A DNA stretch of 64,000 bases from ELB16-189 sp018266435 (GTDB taxonomy: Bacteria > Bacteroidota > Bacteroidia > Cytophagales > Cyclobacteriaceae), in NCBI GenBank assembly GCA_030123525.1, contig CP126125.1, positions 2,728,001-2,792,000 of the forward strand, read 5' to 3'. The notes under the pieces are model-generated. The model worked only from the letters and a program-made list of their open reading frames with translations. It was not told the origin of the DNA and did no database searches. Within the stretch, counting starts at the first letter, position 1; every line of letters starts with the position of its first letter. Made by a program: the position numbers and the translations under genes. Positions 41,774 to 51,257 of this stretch are shown here, in pieces.

Positions 41774-42541
41774 ATGTTTTTTTTGTTGTCAAAAATATTG
41801 GCTTATGTGATCATGCCTTTTGTAATAGTATGTGCGCTGCTTGTAGCATCGGCAATCATAAAAAACCCACGAAAGAAAAAGAGGTTATTTTTTTCAGGCC
41901 TTATTATTCTCCTGGTATTTTCCAACGATTTTATTGCCAATGAAGCAGTAAAGCTATGGGAAGTATCTTTTACACCGTATGCTCAGATAAAAAAAGAATA
42001 TGCCTACGCCATTGTGCTTACAGGCGTTACAAAACATGAACCCGGATTTCACGACCGGGTTTTTTTTAACCGGGGGGCAGACCGTGTTACTCATACTTTG
42101 CAACTTTATAAAATGGGAAAAGTAAAGAAAATTTTAGTAAGCGGAGGCAGTGGAAGATTGACGGATATAGGCCGCAAGGAAGCAGATGAAGTGGAAGAAG
42201 CATTGTGGCTTATGGGTGTAAAAACCGAAGACATTATAAAGGAAACGGAGTCGCGCAACACACACGAGTCAGCCGTGGCGGTAAAAAAGATATTGGAAAA
42301 AAATACAAGGCCATCCGAGTGCCTGCTGGTTACCTCGGGCTACCACATGCGCAGGGCTTCTGCCTGTTTTAAAAAAGAAGGCTGGCCTACAGATACGTTT
42401 ACTGTGGATTTCTTATCTCATCCACGTAATTTTGATTTTGATACATTATTTATTCCCAAGATTGAGGCAATGGGTAATTGGCAAATTATTATCAAAGAAA
42501 TGGTAGGGCTCGTTTCATACAAGATTGCCGGCTATGCCTGA
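41774..42541 (+). CDS. YdcF/ElyC-type DUF218 membrane protein
   Basis: The 255-residue protein has two N-terminal membrane helices (about 5-25, 37-52) and a DUF218 domain (AYAIVLTGVT, KVKKILVSGGSGRL, ETESRNTHESAVAVKKIL, LVTSGYHMRRAS). ElyC/SanA relatives affect envelope polysaccharide and peptidoglycan metabolism. The stop overlaps the next gene's start by 8 bp, linking it to the SGNH/MBOAT cassette. Confidence 0.87.
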   Translation: MFFLLSKILAYVIMPFVIVCALLVASAIIKNPRKKKRLFFSGLIILLVFSNDFIANEAVKLWEVSFTPYAQIKKEYAYAIVLTGVTKHEPGFHDRVFFNRGADRVTHTLQLYKMGKVKKILVSGGSGRLTDIGRKEADEVEEALWLMGVKTEDIIKETESRNTHESAVAVKKILEKNTRPSECLLVTSGYHMRRASACFKKEGWPTDTFTVDFLSHPRNFDFDTLFIPKIEAMGNWQIIIKEMVGLVSYKIAGYA

Positions 42542-43865
42542 ACCTCGCGAAACAAGTAATCAGCTCAGGTCAGTTTTTTATTTGCTGTTGATTACACTGT
42601 TTTTTCTTTTTCTCCTCTCGTTCATTCCTGAGTTTACTATCGATTATTTTCATTTTAAGAAAATTAATCCGCTGGCCGATGTGCGGGAGAATGTTTCAAT
42701 AGATTCGGTAAGTACGGATTCAGTATTCAACAAAAAAGATTCCATTGTAAAACAACCCTCGAAGACAATTCCCTACCGGGGCATAGAAGAATATGGAAAG
42801 AATAACCTGTCATATTTTTTTAAAGCACTGTCATATTCAAAAAAGCAACCGGTACGCATTGCTTTTTTTGGTGACTCTTTTATTGAAGGAGATATTTTGT
42901 GTGGCCCTTTTCGCGATACCCTGCAACAACTGTACGGTGGCAGTGGAGTAGGGTACATGCCCATTACCTCGTCAGTCAACCTGTTTCGTACCACCATTCT
43001 GCACGAGTTTAAAAATTGGAAAACCTATTCCATCGTTGGTAATCGAAACGATTTTTCGCCCCTTTCCCTGCCAGGTTATTGCTTCAGGCCATTGCCCGAT
43101 AACGAGGTTATTTATCGCGCGCCAAGAAAAAAATTTATCACGGCCAAAATATTTTACGAAAACAATGCTCCTTTTTTATTAAAGTATTCATTGGATGAAT
43201 CAGTTGATACAGTTTGGATAAATGAGTATGGCAAATTAAAACAATACGTCTTTGATCAAACCAATTTGAATGAAGTAAAGTTTTCATTTCCGGTAATCGA
43301 CAGCATACGAGTGTATGGAGCAGCCTTTGAAGCGACAACGGGTATTTCAGTGGATAATTTTTCTATGCGCAGCAACCCCGGTATGGGGTTGCTCTTCATT
43401 GATTCTGAGCGGATGGCACAGTTTAATTCGTATCGAAACTATCAATTGATTATTCTTCAGTATGGGTTGAATGTACTTTCTGAAAATGACAGCTCCGGGT
43501 ATTTATGGTATGGTCACAAAATGAATTTATTGATTGAAGAATTAAAAAAAAATTTCCCCGAAAGCGGCATCTTATTGATTGGTGTGGGCGACCGCTCCAG
43601 CAATCAAGATGGAAAAATGGGTACCATGCCTACGTTAATGCAATTGCGCAATGTGCAACGTGCTACTGCGGTTAAATCGCACATTGCCTTTTGGGATATG
43701 TTTGAAGCGATGGGTGGAGAAAACAGCATGGTAAAATACACAGAAGCCATCCCTCCGTTAGCAGCCAAAGATTATACGCATCTTACTTTTAGGGGAGGAA
43801 GGAAACTGGCCAAGAAACTGGCCGATGCATTGATACAAGAGAAGAACAAGTATGAGAAACAGTAG
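42534..43865 (+). CDS. Membrane-anchored SGNH-fold hydrolase/acyltransferase
   Basis: The protein has about 443 residues. An N-terminal helix (about 12-35) anchors a periplasmic SGNH domain: catalytic Ser in IAFFGDSFIEGD (about 115), a GLNVL strand near 320, and the Asp/His pair in DYTHLTF near the C-terminus. ATG 42534 is chosen; a TTG at 42525 is possible. The next gene begins 14 bp inside it. Such proteins paired with MBOAT carriers transfer acetyl groups to polysaccharides or remove them. Confidence 0.83.
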   Translation: MPEPRETSNQLRSVFYLLLITLFFLFLLSFIPEFTIDYFHFKKINPLADVRENVSIDSVSTDSVFNKKDSIVKQPSKTIPYRGIEEYGKNNLSYFFKALSYSKKQPVRIAFFGDSFIEGDILCGPFRDTLQQLYGGSGVGYMPITSSVNLFRTTILHEFKNWKTYSIVGNRNDFSPLSLPGYCFRPLPDNEVIYRAPRKKFITAKIFYENNAPFLLKYSLDESVDTVWINEYGKLKQYVFDQTNLNEVKFSFPVIDSIRVYGAAFEATTGISVDNFSMRSNPGMGLLFIDSERMAQFNSYRNYQLIILQYGLNVLSENDSSGYLWYGHKMNLLIEELKKNFPESGILLIGVGDRSSNQDGKMGTMPTLMQLRNVQRATAVKSHIAFWDMFEAMGGENSMVKYTEAIPPLAAKDYTHLTFRGGRKLAKKLADALIQEKNKYEKQ

Positions 43866-45105
43866 TGTGATAAGACAAGCTATTATTTTTTTTCTGCTGG
43901 TTGGTACCGTGAAGGTATTTGCGCAAGATACCCTCTCAGTAGGAGCCGATGAACAATATCCTTTTATTCAGCAAGAGAAAAATGAAATCATTAACGCTAC
44001 CGCTCTTTCTTCTTTTTATGAAAAACTGTATCAACTTAAGAAAACAAAAAAAGGACAACTCAACATTGTGCACATTGGCGACTCCCACATTCAGGCCGAT
44101 TTTTTAACACAAACTGTTCGTGTTCTTTTACAAAATGAATTTGGTAATGCCGGCCGGGGTTTTGTCTTTCCCGGGCGAGTGGCACACACCAACGAGCCGC
44201 TATCCATCTACTCGTCATCAACTTCGCAGTGGGAAGCTAAGCGCATCGTTTACACCAATCAGCCTTTGCCGATAGGCTTAGGTGCCTCCACCCTACAAAC
44301 GACTCAACCCCAAGCTAAATTCACTCTTAGAATAAAGGACGATGCCGGATTGAATTACGGGTTTAACGGGATAACGACTTTTTACCTTAAAGATTCATCG
44401 AGCTTTAATGTAGCACTGAATGATTCATCCGGGCGGTCGTTGGCATTTATAGGGCCATATACTTCTGAAAACTTTTTGAATTATTCAAAAGTAACATTGC
44501 CGTACTCCCTGCATAAACTGGAATTTCAGATGGAGCAGCCCACACCTAACCAAAATCATTTTACGTTTTTTGGAGTGTCGCTCTCAAATGGAAATCCCGG
44601 AATTCTTTACCACGCCATTGGAGGAAACGGAGCTAAGTATAAACATTATCTGGCGGCTCGCTTTTTTACCCAACAGGTGCAGGCGCTTATTCCTGATCTG
44701 ATTATTGTTTCACTGGGCACCAATGAAGCAATTGAAAACCCGGTAGATCAGCAGTTTTTAAAACAAGCAGAAGAGTTGATTGGTATTTTGCAGAAGAATA
44801 ATCCTCAGGCCGGATTGATTATTACCACTCCAGCTGATTTTTACCGGAAGCGAACGAGACGTAATCCGGGAGTTGAGAGTGTTCATCAGCAACTGCTCAC
44901 CCTTACGCAAAAAAAAAATACCGGGTGTTGGGATTTGTATGCCGTGGGGGGCGGTAAACATTCGGCTGATCAATGGCGAAAAAATAAACTGATGCAGAGC
45001 GATGGCATTCATTTTACTCGTGCCGGCTATGCTCTTCAGGGAAAAATGTTATACCAGGCATTAACTAAAGGGTACAGTGATTATGTACATGTTCGATATC
45101 CATAA
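43852..45105 (+). CDS. Periplasmic SGNH-fold hydrolase/acyltransferase, second copy
   Basis: The 417-residue protein has a signal peptide (ends VFAQ). SGNH motifs: block I IVHIGDSHIQADF near residue 82, GNAGRGFVFPG, oxyanion Asn in VSLGTNEAIENP and catalytic DGIHFTRAGY near 385. It is related in layout to the preceding gene but has a cleavable signal in place of an anchor. It overlaps both neighbours, so the cassette is one translational unit. Confidence 0.86.
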   Translation: MRNSSVIRQAIIFFLLVGTVKVFAQDTLSVGADEQYPFIQQEKNEIINATALSSFYEKLYQLKKTKKGQLNIVHIGDSHIQADFLTQTVRVLLQNEFGNAGRGFVFPGRVAHTNEPLSIYSSSTSQWEAKRIVYTNQPLPIGLGASTLQTTQPQAKFTLRIKDDAGLNYGFNGITTFYLKDSSSFNVALNDSSGRSLAFIGPYTSENFLNYSKVTLPYSLHKLEFQMEQPTPNQNHFTFFGVSLSNGNPGILYHAIGGNGAKYKHYLAARFFTQQVQALIPDLIIVSLGTNEAIENPVDQQFLKQAEELIGILQKNNPQAGLIITTPADFYRKRTRRNPGVESVHQQLLTLTQKKNTGCWDLYAVGGGKHSADQWRKNKLMQSDGIHFTRAGYALQGKMLYQALTKGYSDYVHVRYP

Positions 45106-46561
45106 AGTGCTTGATCAGCTGGCGTACCATTCAGGACAACCGATGTTGTTCAACAGTATGCTATTTCTTGTGTTGTTCACTCTTTTTTATGGAATTTATA
45201 TTTTACTAAGCCAAACGGAGAAGCCTAAGTTTATTTTTGTCATTCTTTTTTCTCTTTTCTTTTATTACAAATCAAGTGGATTTTATTTTTTGCTTTTGGT
45301 AGCCTCAATAGGGGTTGACTTTTTTTTAGCACAATGGATAGGCCGGACAAAAAAATATGCTTTTCGTATTTTGCTTCTGGTGGTTAGCCTGATGGCTAAT
45401 TTGGGCATGTTGGGTTATTTCAAATACGGCAACCTGATCCATGAATTTTTCAGTTGGTCGGCCGGAATCCCTTTTGAACCGCTGGATATTTTTTTGCCGG
45501 TGGGTATTTCTTTCTTCACGTTTCAATCGCTGAGTTATACTATTGATGTATACCGGGGTCAATTGAAGCCGCTCACTAGTTTTCTCGACTATGCTTTTTT
45601 TGTTTCTTTTTTTCCGCAACTGGTAGCCGGGCCGATTGTGCGAGCGTCAGATTTTTTACCGCAAATACACCAACCCACATACATTTCAAAAGAAATGTTT
45701 GGCCGGGCCGTTTTTTTGATTGTGAGCGGATTGTTTAAGAAAGCTGTCATCTCCGATTACATCAGTCTTAATTTTGTAGATCGCATTTTTACGGCACCTA
45801 CTTTATACAGTGGCCTGGAAAATTTATTTGGTGTTTACGGATATGCCTTGCAGATCTACTGCGATTTTTCAGGGTATTCGGATATGGCCATTGGTATTGC
45901 ACTGTTGTTGGACTTTCGGTTTAAAGAAAATTTTAACGCGCCCTATCAGGCACTGAACATTACTGATTTTTGGAGGAGGTGGCACATCTCTCTTTCTGCG
46001 TGGCTGAAAGATTACCTGTACATTTCATTAGGCGGAAATCGAAAAGGTAAAATACGAACTTACATTAACCTGATGCTGACAATGCTTTTGGGTGGGTTAT
46101 GGCATGGAGCGTCTCTTCGATTTATGTTGTGGGGTGGGTTTCATGGAGTGGCCCTGGCAGCGCACAAAGCGTTTAGCGCTATAAAGTATTTTCATTTTCC
46201 CCGTTTTTCAAAATTCCGGAGTATGACAAGTGGGGTCTTAACATTTCATTTTGTCTGCTTCTGCTGGATTTTTTTCAGAGCGGATTCAATGGCTACGGCA
46301 TCATCCATGATTTTGCAAATAGTCATTCATTTTTCGCCCCAGGTTTTTATTCAGTTCATCGAGGGGTACAAAACTTCACTCGCATTAATGGCATTGGGGT
46401 TTGGGCTTCATTTCTTACCACGACAGGTAGAAGATTTTTTTCAGCAAAAGATTGTTGCATCTCCGTTGGTGATTAAAGCGGCAATTTTATTATTCGTGAT
46501 AGTGATTGTAACCCAGGTAAAATCGGCCGGGATACAGCCTTTTATTTATTTTCAGTTTTGA
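45083..46561 (+). CDS. MBOAT-family O-acyltransferase (AlgI-like)
   Basis: This polytopic inner-membrane protein has about 492 residues and roughly ten helices. Signature: FFPQLVAGPIVRASDFLPQI, YCDFSGYSDMAIGIA, FWRRWHISLSAWLKDYLYI and catalytic His in GGLWHGASLRF (about 340). MBOAT carriers pass acyl groups across the membrane to SGNH transferases, as in AlgI/AlgJ, PatA/PatB and DltB. Start is ATG 45083 (GTG 45077 and ATG 45089 are alternatives), inside the preceding gene. Convergent with surE. Confidence 0.94.
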   Translation: MYMFDIHKVLDQLAYHSGQPMLFNSMLFLVLFTLFYGIYILLSQTEKPKFIFVILFSLFFYYKSSGFYFLLLVASIGVDFFLAQWIGRTKKYAFRILLLVVSLMANLGMLGYFKYGNLIHEFFSWSAGIPFEPLDIFLPVGISFFTFQSLSYTIDVYRGQLKPLTSFLDYAFFVSFFPQLVAGPIVRASDFLPQIHQPTYISKEMFGRAVFLIVSGLFKKAVISDYISLNFVDRIFTAPTLYSGLENLFGVYGYALQIYCDFSGYSDMAIGIALLLDFRFKENFNAPYQALNITDFWRRWHISLSAWLKDYLYISLGGNRKGKIRTYINLMLTMLLGGLWHGASLRFMLWGGFHGVALAAHKAFSAIKYFHFPRFSKFRSMTSGVLTFHFVCFCWIFFRADSMATASSMILQIVIHFSPQVFIQFIEGYKTSLALMALGFGLHFLPRQVEDFFQQKIVASPLVIKAAILLFVIVIVTQVKSAGIQPFIYFQF

Positions 46562-46566
46562 GTAAA

Positions 46567-47346
46567 TCACTTTAAAAAATCCCACTCTTCGTTGATGATG
46601 CGAATGGCTTGGTGTGCGGTAAGATCAAACTGGCAGGGCACCACCGAAACATAATTATTGGCAATGGCCCACTCATCGTTGTCTTCACCTTTATCGAAGT
46701 TTACAAAATTGCCAGTCATCCAAAAATAACTACGGCCGTTGGGGTCAAACCGCTGATCAAATTCTTCTACCCATTTTGCATTGGCCTGCCGGCAAATGCG
46801 CACTCCTTTGATGGCTTCATTTCTTCTGGGAGGGAAATTTACATTTAGAGCGGTGCCCCGGGGCAATTTTTTCTTTAAGACTTGTTGCGTAATTTTTTTT
46901 AGAAATGATGTGGTATGCGAAAAATCAGCCTGGTGGCTGTAGTCGCACAACGAAAACCCAATGGCAGGTGTTCCTTCGATGGCTCCTTCAATAGCCGCTG
47001 ACATGGTGCCTGAATACAACACGCTGATGGACGTGTTGCTTCCGTGGTTGATGCCGCTCACCACTACATCGGGTTGGCGTTGGTCTTTCAATACAAAATG
47101 CCGGGCCATCTTAACACAATCGGCCGGAGTGCCACTGCATTCAAAAGCTCTCACACCGTCAAAAATTGAGGACTCAGTTAAACGTAAGGTGTCACCTACG
47201 GTGATAGCATGCCCCATGCCCGATTGTGGGCGGTTGGGGGCCACCACTAATACCTCGCCCAGTTCTTTCATGACGTGTACCAGGTGAAAAATACCTCGCG
47301 AAGTGATGCCATCATCATTGGAAACTAAAATCAGTGGTTTGTGCAT
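46567..47346 (-). CDS. surE: 5'/3'-nucleotidase SurE
   Basis: The 259-residue protein starts with ILVSNDDGITSRGI (metal-binding DD), followed by VVAPNRPQSGMGHAIT, SGTPADCVKMA, DVVVSGINHGSNTS and YSGTMSAAIEGA. A metal-dependent phosphatase on nucleoside monophosphates in the cytoplasm. Last gene of the ribBA transcript, with 2 bp to the gene before. Confidence 0.95.
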   Translation of the reverse strand: MHKPLILVSNDDGITSRGIFHLVHVMKELGEVLVVAPNRPQSGMGHAITVGDTLRLTESSIFDGVRAFECSGTPADCVKMARHFVLKDQRQPDVVVSGINHGSNTSISVLYSGTMSAAIEGAIEGTPAIGFSLCDYSHQADFSHTTSFLKKITQQVLKKKLPRGTALNVNFPPRRNEAIKGVRICRQANAKWVEEFDQRFDPNGRSYFWMTGNFVNFDKGEDNDEWAIANNYVSVVPCQFDLTAHQAIRIINEEWDFLK

Positions 47347-47348
47347 AG

Positions 47349-47981
47349 TTATTTAGGGAAGAAGGTGTTGTAGTAATCAATAATTTGCTTGACATCATAC
47401 TTGCGGTCAAAGTCTAACCGGTTTCCTTTGGCAAAGGCGTGTACTTCGGTTTCTTTGGTTCGCATTAAGTCAAGCCAATCAGATTTTTTTCCTGTAAAGG
47501 ATTCGATAACTCCGTTTTCTTTAAGTAAAAAGTAGGTATCCACCAGCACCAGTCGGTTTACGTATCCTCCATAAGAAAAAGGGGAGTAGGTGTACGAACG
47601 GTATTCCAGTTTTTCGCGGGTGAGTACCGTGATTTTTCCTTCGGTAAGCAATTCAAAAAAAACAGGGGTTTTATACCCACCGGTAGAGGAGTAGGGCAAT
47701 GAATAAAACTGACGGTAACGCTTGTAGTATTGATCAAAGATTTCGAAGAACAACACTTTTCGGGCACTAAAACTTTCCAGCCGGTTGGCGTGCCTCACCT
47801 GAAGTAAATCCTGCAAGTCGTATTTAATGTTGCCGCGTAGGGTATCGCCTGTGTCTAAAACTAATTTTCCATCGTGCCATAAATCAAATGGAAATTTTTG
47901 CTGACTGGGTACGTAATTACCGTACTGGCCATAAATGGTTTTAAAGGTGAAAAAAAATGATACGATTAAAAGTAGTCTCAT
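47349..47981 (-). CDS. Secreted hypothetical protein
   Basis: The 210-residue protein has a signal peptide (cleavage near IYGQ). The mature protein is beta-rich with many Tyr and Phe (DTGDTLRGNIKYDLQDLLQV, YSPFSYGGYVNRLVLVDTYF) and a C-terminal helix. This type is frequent in Bacteroidota genomes without assigned function. It starts directly after the ribBA stop and is followed at once by surE, so the three are co-transcribed. Confidence 0.8.
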   Translation of the reverse strand: MRLLLIVSFFFTFKTIYGQYGNYVPSQQKFPFDLWHDGKLVLDTGDTLRGNIKYDLQDLLQVRHANRLESFSARKVLFFEIFDQYYKRYRQFYSLPYSSTGGYKTPVFFELLTEGKITVLTREKLEYRSYTYSPFSYGGYVNRLVLVDTYFLLKENGVIESFTGKKSDWLDLMRTKETEVHAFAKGNRLDFDRKYDVKQIIDYYNTFFPK

Positions 47982-49199
47982 TTATTTTTTTAAAATCAGG
48001 TGCCCTAATTTATCGCGCTTGGTCATCAGGTATTTTTCGTTGTGTGGGTTAGGCGAAATTTCAATCGAAATGTTTTCAACGATCTCTAATCCGTAACCCA
48101 TAAGGCCAATTCTTTTCTTGGGATTGTTGGTGATCAGCCTGATTTTAGAGACGCCCAGATCATGTAAGATCTGCGCTCCGATTCCGTAGTCGCGGTGATC
48201 CATTTCAAAACCCAGTTGCAGGTTTGCTTCTACTGTATCCAATCCTTGTTCTTGTAGTTTATAAGCTTTTAGTTTATTGAGTAACCCAATGCCGCGGCCT
48301 TCTTGTTTCATGTACAGCACTACGCCTTTTCCTTCTTTCTCTACCATCATCATGGCGTTGTGAAGTTGTGATCCGCAATCGCAGCGGCACGATCCGAAAA
48401 TATCTCCGGTTACACACGAAGAGTGAACGCGAACCATTACCGGCTCATTTTTTTCCCAGGTTCCTTTAACGAGGGCTAAGTGAATTTCTTGTGTAGCGGC
48501 TTCTTCATAAGCGATCAGTTTAAAATCACCGTAGGTGGTAGGCATGTTCACTTCGGTTTGCCGTTTGATCTGGCTTTCCGTTTTCATGCGGTAAGCAATC
48601 AGGTCTTTGATGGTGATGAGTTTCAGGTCAAACTTGTCGGCCACTTTGCGCAAATCAGGCAGGCGTGCCATGGTTCCGTCTTCGTTCATGATTTCTACCA
48701 ACACCCCGGCAGGTCTAAAGCCCGCAAGTTTAGCCAGATCGATGGCGGCTTCGGTGTGGCCACTCCTGCGGAGTACGCCTTCCTTTTTCGCTTTCAACGG
48801 AAAGATGTGGCCTGGTTTTCCGAGTTCTTCGGGTTGGGTTTCCGGATCAACCAATGCTTTAATGGTTTTGAACCGGTCGTGTGCCGAGATGCCCGTGGTA
48901 CACCCGTGACCGATCAGGTCAATGGAAACGGTAAACGGAGTTTCAAACACGGCCGTATTTTTTCCTACCATCAAATCCAGTTTTAATTCTTCGCACCGGC
49001 TTTCGATCAGCGGGGCGCAGATCAGCCCTCGCCCTTCTTTCGACATGAAGTTTACAATTTCGGGCGTGATGCATTCTGCTGCGCAAATGAAGTCACCTTC
49101 GTTTTCTCGATCTTCATCGTCTACCACAATCACCAGCTTGCCGTTGCGAATAGCGTCAATTGCCGATTCGATGGTGTCTATTTTTATTTTGTTGCTCAT
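47982..49199 (-). CDS. ribBA: Bifunctional riboflavin enzyme RibBA
   Basis: The 405-residue protein has an N-terminal 3,4-dihydroxy-2-butanone-4-phosphate synthase (1 to about 205: VVDDEDRENEGDF, FMSKEGRGLICAPL, RRSGHTEAAIDLA) and a C-terminal GTP cyclohydrolase II (about 210-405: zinc cysteines in SSCVTGDIFGSCRCDCGSQL, KQEGRGIGL, NNPKKRIGL). Supplies both precursors of riboflavin. No FMN riboswitch-like structure is evident in the 45-bp leader. Confidence 0.97.
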   Translation of the reverse strand: MSNKIKIDTIESAIDAIRNGKLVIVVDDEDRENEGDFICAAECITPEIVNFMSKEGRGLICAPLIESRCEELKLDLMVGKNTAVFETPFTVSIDLIGHGCTTGISAHDRFKTIKALVDPETQPEELGKPGHIFPLKAKKEGVLRRSGHTEAAIDLAKLAGFRPAGVLVEIMNEDGTMARLPDLRKVADKFDLKLITIKDLIAYRMKTESQIKRQTEVNMPTTYGDFKLIAYEEAATQEIHLALVKGTWEKNEPVMVRVHSSCVTGDIFGSCRCDCGSQLHNAMMMVEKEGKGVVLYMKQEGRGIGLLNKLKAYKLQEQGLDTVEANLQLGFEMDHRDYGIGAQILHDLGVSKIRLITNNPKKRIGLMGYGLEIVENISIEISPNPHNEKYLMTKRDKLGHLILKK

Positions 49200-49244
49200 G
49201 TTACTTGTTCTTATGCATTAATCCTTATGCCTTGCTACTTACTT

Positions 49245-51173
49245 CTACTTTGCCACTACAATTCCCAAATTCCCGGCCAGTTCGCTTTCGGCCTTTTTCA
49301 GCTCGGTTTGTATTTCCAACGCTTTGTCTAACTCCTCCCAGCTGCCCGATGTTTCGGCAGATTTGACCCGGATCAAATTTTCTTCTATCATTTTTTGTAC
49401 CACCCGGAATTTCAGTCTCAATACATTGGAGAGTGCTGACTTACTTAGTGTATTTTTTTCGTTGGGAATATCTATTTTGAATTTCCCAGACCAATGTGGG
49501 CTGACCTCATAGCGAACGGTAATTAAATCAGAAACAGCCGTCCTCACCGCATCGTTCCCGTCACTCAGAAAATAGTGGCTGCTGATAGGCTGGTGATGGG
49601 TAATGGCTGATTTGAGTTTTTCATAAATTTCTTTGAATACTGGGTTAGAAAATTCCACATCTTCCAGTTCGTTAAATAAAAAATCAGAAAGTTTCAACTC
49701 ATCAACGGTTTCATCGGCATAATTCAAGAGCAGCCTTATGGTTTCGCGCTCCTGGTAATACACCAAACTGAGCGGATCTATTTTTGAGATGGTGCCAATA
49801 TCCTCAATCGGTTCTACAGGTTCTTGAACTTCCTGATCGCGTAGTTTTTCTTTTTCATTTTTTCTCCGCTCCTGAACTAAAATTTTATTTAACTCAGTTA
49901 GCAGCACCGGCTCACCTATTTTTAACAGATGACTGGTTTCCTGAATATAAACTGATCGCTTGATTGGGTCAGGGATGACGGCAATGCTCGATACAATTTC
50001 TTTGATAGACTCGGCTTTGCGAATGGGGTCGCCTGCAGCCTCGGCTGCATACAGATTGGCTTTGAATGAAACAAAATCCTGGGTGTTTTTTTTCAGGTAG
50101 TTTTGAAACTCGGTGGTTCCAATTTTTCGCGAAAAACTATCCGGATCTTCACCATCGGGAAAAAGGAGTACACGCACGTTCAGCCCTCCACGCAAAATCA
50201 TGTCAATACCGCGCAAGGCTGCTTTGATGCCCGCATTGTCGCCATCAAAAAGAACGGTAATGTTTTCGGTAAATCGGTGGATGAGTTTGATCTGGTTTTC
50301 AGTAAGAGCCGTACCACTGGATGCCACCACATTTTCTACATTGGCCTGGTGCATGGAGATGACATCGGTGTAACCTTCTACCAAATAACATACATCGTCC
50401 TTGCGAATGGCGTTTTTCGCCTGGTATAACCCATAGAGCACATCACTCTTGTGATAAATTTCGGTTTCGGGCGAGTTGATGTACTTTGGCTGGTTCTTGT
50501 CTTTGCTCAACATTCGCGCACCGAAAGCCACCACTTTTCCGGCCAGTCCGTGAACGGGAAAAATTACCCTTCCGCGAAACCGGTCGTAACTGGAGCCATC
50601 TTCTTTTTTTACGACAAGACCTGTTTTTTCAAGAAGATCTTTGTTGTAACCTTTGGCAACAGCTTCGTGGCTGAAATTTTCCCATCCTTCAAGCGCATAA
50701 CCCAGTTCAAATTTTTCGAGCGTTCGGTCATTGAACCCGCGCTCACGAAAATAGCTCAGGCCAATGCTTTGGCCTTCTTCCGAATGGATCAGGTTGTTCT
50801 TGTAATACTCCTTGGCAAAGTTCATCAAAATGTAGAGAGACTCGCGCTCGCTTTGTTCTTCTGCCGATTCTGATGAGGTCTTATCTTCTTTAATTTCAAT
50901 GCCGTACTTTTTGGCAAGGTAGCGGATGGCCTCAGCATAGGTCATCTTCTCGTGCTCCATTACAAAGGTAAACGCATCACCACCTTTGCCGCTGCTGAAG
51001 TCTTTAAAAATACCCTTGGCAGGAACCACAAAAAATGAAGGTGTTTTTTCGTTGTTGAACGGACTGAGTCCCCTGAAATTCTGCCCTGATTTTTTCAATG
51101 ACACAAAATCGCTTACCACATCGTAAATGTCGAGACGGTTTTTTATTTCATCTATCGTTTCGCGGGAGATCAA
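49245..51173 (-). CDS. dnaG: DNA primase without zinc ligands
   Basis: The 642-residue primase has an N-terminal CHC2 domain whose four zinc ligands are all replaced: the usual CPFH is SPFN (S37, N40) and the CxxC is DFSS (D58, S61). The fold around it (KKSGQNFRG, NEKTPSF, SGKGGDAF) is conserved. The TOPRIM core is normal, with VEGYTDVISMHQ (about residue 263) and FDGDNAGIKAALRG. A C-terminal DnaB-binding helical domain follows. It makes primers at replication forks. The loss of ligands matches what I remember of Flavobacteriia DnaG, so it is probably a lineage trait. Confidence 0.94.
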   Translation of the reverse strand: MISRETIDEIKNRLDIYDVVSDFVSLKKSGQNFRGLSPFNNEKTPSFFVVPAKGIFKDFSSGKGGDAFTFVMEHEKMTYAEAIRYLAKKYGIEIKEDKTSSESAEEQSERESLYILMNFAKEYYKNNLIHSEEGQSIGLSYFRERGFNDRTLEKFELGYALEGWENFSHEAVAKGYNKDLLEKTGLVVKKEDGSSYDRFRGRVIFPVHGLAGKVVAFGARMLSKDKNQPKYINSPETEIYHKSDVLYGLYQAKNAIRKDDVCYLVEGYTDVISMHQANVENVVASSGTALTENQIKLIHRFTENITVLFDGDNAGIKAALRGIDMILRGGLNVRVLLFPDGEDPDSFSRKIGTTEFQNYLKKNTQDFVSFKANLYAAEAAGDPIRKAESIKEIVSSIAVIPDPIKRSVYIQETSHLLKIGEPVLLTELNKILVQERRKNEKEKLRDQEVQEPVEPIEDIGTISKIDPLSLVYYQERETIRLLLNYADETVDELKLSDFLFNELEDVEFSNPVFKEIYEKLKSAITHHQPISSHYFLSDGNDAVRTAVSDLITVRYEVSPHWSGKFKIDIPNEKNTLSKSALSNVLRLKFRVVQKMIEENLIRVKSAETSGSWEELDKALEIQTELKKAESELAGNLGIVVAK

Positions 51174-51190
51174 AAAGAAAAATTATAGAG

Positions 51191-51221
51191 CAAAGATAAC
51201 GGTTGGCTTGGCGTGAGCCAA
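51191..51221 (-). promoter_or_regulatory. dnaG promoter
   Basis: The minus strand reads TTG (51221-51219), 20-nt spacer, TATCTTTG (51198-51191), an exact Bacteroidota promoter ending 17 bp before the dnaG start. An inverted repeat fills the spacer (next entry). Confidence 0.72.
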
Positions 51222-51223
51222 CC
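51201..51223. repeat. Perfect 8-bp inverted repeat within the dnaG promoter
   Basis: GGTTGGCT (51201-51208) and AGCCAACC (51216-51223) are separated by 7 bp. It lies between the -33 and -7 elements, where an operator would act. No T-run follows on either strand, so it is not a standard terminator for the upstream CAP gene. Confidence 0.7.
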
Positions 51224-51257
51224 TGATCAGAGGTTGTGGAAGGATTGTGTAAATTAA

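Noticed and set aside
48480..48986. 168-codon plus-strand frame opposite ribBA
   Set aside because: Antisense to a clear bifunctional riboflavin enzyme; no motifs.
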